52,847 bases of DNA from Verrucomicrobiaceae bacterium (lineage in GTDB: Bacteria; Verrucomicrobiota; Verrucomicrobiia; Verrucomicrobiales; Verrucomicrobiaceae): positions 1 through 52,847 of the forward strand of contig CANETF010000009.1 of NCBI GenBank assembly GCA_947440575.1, read 5' to 3'. Of the stretch, positions 49,387 to 52,847 are shown one piece after another; position 1 is the first letter of the stretch, and the number at the start of each line of letters is the position of its first letter. The notes beneath the pieces are model-generated. The model was not told the DNA's origin. It saw only the letters and a list, made by a program, of their open reading frames with translations, and ran no database searches. The translations under genes and the position numbers were made by a program.

Positions 49387-50526
49387 CTAATCCAAAGAGA
49401 CAAACCGAACACAAACCGGCGCACCGACCTCTTGCTTCGTGCCAGTAAAACTCAGTTTACCCGTCGCCTCATCCACCTTCAACACCGCAACCGAATTCGA
49501 CTTTTGATGCGCCACAATCATCCACTTCCCGGATGGATCCAAATTGAAATTCCTCGGCACCTCTCCTTCCGCCGATGCATTCTGAATCAACGTCAACTTG
49601 CCCTTCTCCGCATCAAATGAAAACACCGCGATCGTGTCATGCCCACGATTCGAAACATAAACAAACTTCCCGTTCGGATGCACCACCGTCTCCGCCGTGC
49701 TCAATCCGGCACTGACCACTTCACCCGCAGGCAACGTCGAAACCGTCTCGATCGCCGTCAACGCCCCACTCTTGGTATCATAGGCAAATACCGTTTCCGC
49801 CATCGACATCTCATTGTTCACGAACACAAAAGGAGCCGTCGGATGAAACGCTAAATGCCTCGGACCACCACCCACAGGCGTCTTCGCAAAGGCAGGCTCA
49901 TTCGGAGTCAAAGCGCCCGTCTCCTTGTCCACCTTGTAAATCTGAATCTGATCCATCCCCAAATCACAAACATAGGCGAACCGATTGTCAGGACTGAAGT
50001 TGATCGAGTGCGCATGCGGACCTGCCTGCCGTTTGGGGTTCACACTCGATCCCTCATGCTGAATGAAACTCACCGCCTCACTCAACCCCCCATCTGCCGC
50101 CACCTTGTAACTCGCCACGCTTCCGCTCCCATAGTTCGCAATCCCCACCATCTGCCCTGTCCGATCCGTATTCACATGGCAGGGTCCCTCTCCCACCGCC
50201 GAAACCGCATTCAACGGCGTTAATTCCCCGCCCGGAAGCGCCAGCTTGAAAGCCGAAACCCCTTTGCCACCCTCACCACCCGCCTCACCCACCGCATACA
50301 AAAACTGCTTCGACGGCGCAAGCGCCAGGAAACTCGGACTCCCCAACTCCGCTGCCAACTCCGGCTTCCCCAATTCCCCCGTCCCCGAATGGAATTTCGC
50401 CCGATAGATCCCCTTACTCGAACTCTTTCCAGTCGTGTAAGTCCCAAAGAAAACCCAATACTGCTCCCCCGCTATCGCACTCGCGGTTAAGGACGCAAAA
50501 AGGAAGGCAATGGATCGTGGGTTCAT
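49387..50526 (-). CDS. Lactonase-family beta-propeller (6-phosphogluconolactonase-like)
   Basis: A 379-residue seven-bladed propeller protein with a signal peptide (about 1-19, LFASLTASAIAG). Family segments are YWVFFGTYTTGKSSKGIY-type YTTGKSSSKGIYRAKF, GEGPCHVNTDRTGQMVGIANYGSGSVASY, GPHAHSINFSPDNRFAYVCDLGMDQI, GGGPRHLAFHPTAPFVFVNNE and EVPRNFNLDPSGKWMIVAHQKS. Because it is exported it is unlikely to serve the pentose phosphate pathway; a role on extracellular sugar lactones, together with the DUF1080 gene 14 bp upstream, is more likely. Its stop codon lies 3 bp from the convergent apbE stop. Confidence 0.85.
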   Translation of the reverse strand: MNPRSIAFLFASLTASAIAGEQYWVFFGTYTTGKSSSKGIYRAKFHSGTGELGKPELAAELGSPSFLALAPSKQFLYAVGEAGGEGGKGVSAFKLALPGGELTPLNAVSAVGEGPCHVNTDRTGQMVGIANYGSGSVASYKVAADGGLSEAVSFIQHEGSSVNPKRQAGPHAHSINFSPDNRFAYVCDLGMDQIQIYKVDKETGALTPNEPAFAKTPVGGGPRHLAFHPTAPFVFVNNEMSMAETVFAYDTKSGALTAIETVSTLPAGEVVSAGLSTAETVVHPNGKFVYVSNRGHDTIAVFSFDAEKGKLTLIQNASAEGEVPRNFNLDPSGKWMIVAHQKSNSVAVLKVDEATGKLSFTGTKQEVGAPVCVRFVSLD

Positions 50527-50540
50527 ATCAGGATCTCCAA

Positions 50541-51365
50541 TTAGGGTAGCTTGCGAACCCAGATGTTGCGCATCCGCACCGGAGGATCGTTCTTGTGATC
50601 TTGCAACCGAAACGGCGCCGCCGCCGGAAACTCACCCTCATAGCTGGTCGTCTTCTTGTGCTGCGTTGGCCCCATGATAGCAGTGTGGTTCTGCACGCAC
50701 ACCCCATTCACAAACGTTGTGATGTAGGCCGGCTCAACCACCTTCCCATCCTTCAGCTTAGGCGCAGTGAAAACAATGTCATAAACCTGCCACTCACCCG
50801 GAGGTCGCACCGCATTGACCATCGGCGGCGTCTGCCCATAAATCGCGCCTGTGTGCCCGTCCGCATAGGTCGGATTGTTGTAGCAATCCACCATCTGACT
50901 CTCGTAACGATCCATGAAGAAGACCCCCGCATTGCCCTTCTTCTGACTGTTCCCCTTAGTGTGTGGCTCACTCTTCCACTCAATGTGAAACTGACAGGAA
51001 CCAAACTCCTGCTTCGTCCACGAGTCTCCGCCATCCACCACCAACTCCCCATTATCAATCTTCCACACACAAGGTCCCTTCTCGCCCGTCGGCTTCCCGT
51101 CAGCGCCCTTAATCACTCCCAAAAACGCATCCGTGTTTGTCCCATCAAAAAGCACAATCGCATCCGCAGGCGCATCCCCCAACTTCTTGCCGGGTGCAAT
51201 CACCTCAGGCGCTGGACGATCAATGTCATGCACTTTCCACTTGGACCCTGGAATCAACGGCGTGTCCGAATAACCGATTGGCGATGGCTTCTCCGGTTGC
51301 TGGGCCAAAGCTGAGGTGGACACGACGGCAAACAAAGGAATGAAGCGGAACAGAACAGATTTCAT
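50541..51365 (-). CDS. 3-keto-disaccharide hydrolase (DUF1080)
   Basis: A 274-residue exported protein with a signal peptide (about 1-21, FAVVSTSALAQ). The DUF1080 jelly-roll follows: IVLFDGTNTDAFLG, WKIDNGELVVDGGDSWTKQEFGSCQFHIEWKSE, NAGVFFMDRYESQMVDCYNN, GEWQVYDIVFTAP, and IWVRKLP at the end. Family members hydrolyse 3-keto-glycosides. The gene is followed by the exported lactonase 14 bp downstream, which suggests a sugar-oxidation route in the periplasm; the dehydrogenase is not in the window. Confidence 0.9.
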   Translation of the reverse strand: MKSVLFRFIPLFAVVSTSALAQQPEKPSPIGYSDTPLIPGSKWKVHDIDRPAPEVIAPGKKLGDAPADAIVLFDGTNTDAFLGVIKGADGKPTGEKGPCVWKIDNGELVVDGGDSWTKQEFGSCQFHIEWKSEPHTKGNSQKKGNAGVFFMDRYESQMVDCYNNPTYADGHTGAIYGQTPPMVNAVRPPGEWQVYDIVFTAPKLKDGKVVEPAYITTFVNGVCVQNHTAIMGPTQHKKTTSYEGEFPAAAPFRLQDHKNDPPVRMRNIWVRKLP

Positions 51366-51516
51366 TGAAATAACACGATTGATTGATCAGCCCTGGCCAA
51401 AACCAGGACTGAAGGAACGCACTCCTAGCAGTTCTCTTTCACCCCGCCAACCCCAAAGATAAGACAGCTAATCCAATTCCTTTGCACGCTCATCATTCTT
51501 CATCGACCCATCCACC

Positions 51517-52476
51517 GTGTCCACCTCACGCCGTCACCTCCTCCGCTACGCTTGGCTTTCGCTGGGCACCGCTGTGGTCACCATCGTCCTCAAGCTCCTT
51601 GCTTGGAAACTCACCGGTTCCGTCGGTCTTCTCTCCGACGCCCTCGAGTCCCTAGTCAATCTCGCCGCCGCCGCCGCCGCTCTCGGTGCCCTGCTCATTT
51701 CCGCCCTGCCACCCGATGACGAACACGCCTTCGGTCATGACAAAATCGAATTCTTCTCCAGCGGCTTCGAAGGTGCCCTCATCCTGGGTGCCGCCAGCGC
51801 CATCCTCTGGGCTGCCGTCAGTCGCATCTCCAACCCCGCCGAGATCCAGCAATTCGGCGCAGGCCTGGCCATTTCCACCCTGGCTTCCATCCTAAACCTC
51901 ATTGTCGGACGCCTCCTCATCGCCAAAGGCCGCGCCGCCCACAGCCCCGCCCTCGAAGCTGATGGCCATCATCTCATGACCGACGTCTGGACCTCCACTG
52001 GCGTCCTCCTTGGCATGCTCCTCGTTTGGGTCACCGGCTGGACCTGGCTGGACCCCTTCATCGCCCTCGCAGTCGCTCTCTTCATCATTCGCATGGGCTT
52101 TCAACTCGTTCGGACTTCCGTCCACGGTCTCCTCGACCGCGCCCTCTCTCCCGAAACCCTTCAGGCCCTCAAAGCCGTTCTCAAACGCTACGAAAGCGAC
52201 CAAGTCCATTTCCACGCCCTCCGCACCCGAGCCTCCGGCTCCCGCCAATTCGTCGCCGTCCACGTCCTGGTTCCCGATGAATGGACCGTTCGCAAAGGCC
52301 ACGATCTCCTCGAACAAATCGAATCCGACCTCCGCTCCGTCCTTCCCGCAGGCCAAATCTTCACCCACCTCGAACCCCTCAACGACCCCGCCTCCTGGGA
52401 CGACGAAACCCTCGATCGAGTCGCATTTAGCACCCCTAGCAAGTCTCAAGCACTATCCGACCCAGGAAAAACGTAA
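51517..52476 (+). CDS. Cation diffusion facilitator (CDF) transporter
   Basis: A 319-residue efflux protein of the CDF family with six membrane helices (about 12-215) and a cytoplasmic metal-binding domain (LKRYESDQVHFHALRTRASGSRQFVAVHVLVP). The core metal site of helix 5 is kept as HLMTD, but helix 2 reads SDALESLVN, where the family D-x-x-x-D pair appears as E-x-x-x-N. The loop FGHDKIEFF is present. Cargo may be Zn, Mn, Fe or Co. The start is GTG at 51517. Divergent from the DUF1080 gene. Confidence 0.9.
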   Translation: MSTSRRHLLRYAWLSLGTAVVTIVLKLLAWKLTGSVGLLSDALESLVNLAAAAAALGALLISALPPDDEHAFGHDKIEFFSSGFEGALILGAASAILWAAVSRISNPAEIQQFGAGLAISTLASILNLIVGRLLIAKGRAAHSPALEADGHHLMTDVWTSTGVLLGMLLVWVTGWTWLDPFIALAVALFIIRMGFQLVRTSVHGLLDRALSPETLQALKAVLKRYESDQVHFHALRTRASGSRQFVAVHVLVPDEWTVRKGHDLLEQIESDLRSVLPAGQIFTHLEPLNDPASWDDETLDRVAFSTPSKSQALSDPGKT

Positions 52477-52552
52477 AAGACCGAACACATCCTTGTCAAA
52501 TTTGTCTTTGCTTACAGCACCCCAACTGGTCCACTCTCATCCTGCTTTTCAG

Positions 52553-52847
52553 ATGAATATCTTTCCCTTCCTTTTTCGCCGCGCCAGTCAGTTTGCCAAG
52601 ATTGTCGCTGCCCTCTTTTGCCTGGGTTCCCCTGACATCTCAGTTGCTCAATCAGTAATCCTTGCACCAGACCCTCTTAACACCAGCATTCGAGACACCG
52701 TGTTGGCTCTGGGCACCCAACCGGACGGCAAATTCCTAGTCGGCGGCGAATTCACTCAAATCGGCTCCACGACCAAACGGCATATCGCCCGCCTCAATGC
52801 CGACGGCACCCTTGATACCTCCTTCAATGCTAGCACTGACGACGATG
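52553..52847 (+). CDS. Delta-60 repeat protein, partial (cut by window end)
   Basis: The first 98 residues of an exported protein. A signal peptide (about 1-35, ending SVAQ) is followed by one complete delta-60 repeat, ALGTQPDGKFLVGGEFTQIGSTTKRHIARLNADGTLDTSFNA, a propeller-blade unit usually present in long tandem arrays in surface proteins. The gene runs off the end of the window. Confidence 0.85.
   Translation, partial: MNIFPFLFRRASQFAKIVAALFCLGSPDISVAQSVILAPDPLNTSIRDTVLALGTQPDGKFLVGGEFTQIGSTTKRHIARLNADGTLDTSFNASTDDD

Noticed and set aside
51366..51516. A metal riboswitch before the CDF gene
   Set aside because: Only one weak stem (CCTGG/CCAGG) is visible and it does not match the yybP-ykoY or czcD-type layouts.

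Overview
The window looks like a piece of chromosome from a free-living, GC-rich member of the Verrucomicrobia, probably close to Verrucomicrobiales. This rests on gene content: a planctomycete/verrucomicrobial-type cytochrome c domain fused to a sulfatase-modifying-factor fold, a giant DUF1800 protein with calcium-binding repeats, a DUF1080 (3-keto-disaccharide hydrolase) protein, duplicated ExbD genes beside TPR proteins, and a GyrA with the HPHGEA...P sequence in its quinolone pocket. Most genes use C-ending codons almost exclusively and lack a clear Shine-Dalgarno sequence. The C-ending bias also creates long spurious antisense reading frames, which are left out.

Layout. 1-4.6 kb: fabD, glycerate kinase, tRNA-Ser(UGA), then an accessory pocket with tRNA-derived fragments, short palindromes, a vapBC-type toxin-antitoxin pair and a VOC protein. 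4.6-5.8 kb: a xylose-isomerase-like TIM-barrel gene with its own promoter and terminator. 5.9-11.7 kb: an ExbB-ExbD-ExbD-TPR-TPR envelope operon. 11.8-17.6 kb: mtnP, a polysaccharide deacetylase, then a dynamin-like GTPase, cdsA and dxr in tight succession. 17.6-18.3 kb: a second PIN toxin/antitoxin pair. 18.4-26 kb: a catabolic cluster (PAS-AraC regulator, DapA-family aldolase/deaminase, NCS1 permease, proline-racemase-family epimerase, GH5 hydrolase, S9 peptidase) that fits use of hydroxyproline-containing peptides or glycoproteins. 26.3-28.2 kb: ribulokinase followed by a 245-bp MITE-like element. 28.3-38.8 kb: xseA, the giant DUF1800 protein, a decayed mobile-element gene, an Ig-like surface protein, a large inverted repeat and a TPMT-type methyltransferase. 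38.9-45.3 kb: an Ala-rich coiled-coil lipoprotein, gyrA and gyrB, and a YlbF-family protein. 45.3-52.8 kb: a serine beta-lactamase-like hydrolase, the cytochrome/SUMF protein with apbE, a lactonase plus DUF1080 pair, a CDF transporter and the start of a delta-60 repeat protein.

How the parts fit. The most coherent system is the 18.4-26 kb cluster. The two cluster genes with open divergent promoter regions, the DapA-like and the epimerase gene, share an AAATGCCA-type motif upstream, which makes them a candidate regulon of the PAS-AraC protein. A second pattern is promoter geometry: three genes (vapB, the second antitoxin, the DUF1800 gene) have a -35/-10 pair with a 17-bp spacer whose predicted transcription start falls on the start codon, which suggests leaderless mRNAs. 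Several stretches (GH5/S9, the Ig-like gene, the decayed gene) have more mixed codon use than their neighbours and may be acquired. All functions are inferred from sequence reading alone; no database search was run.
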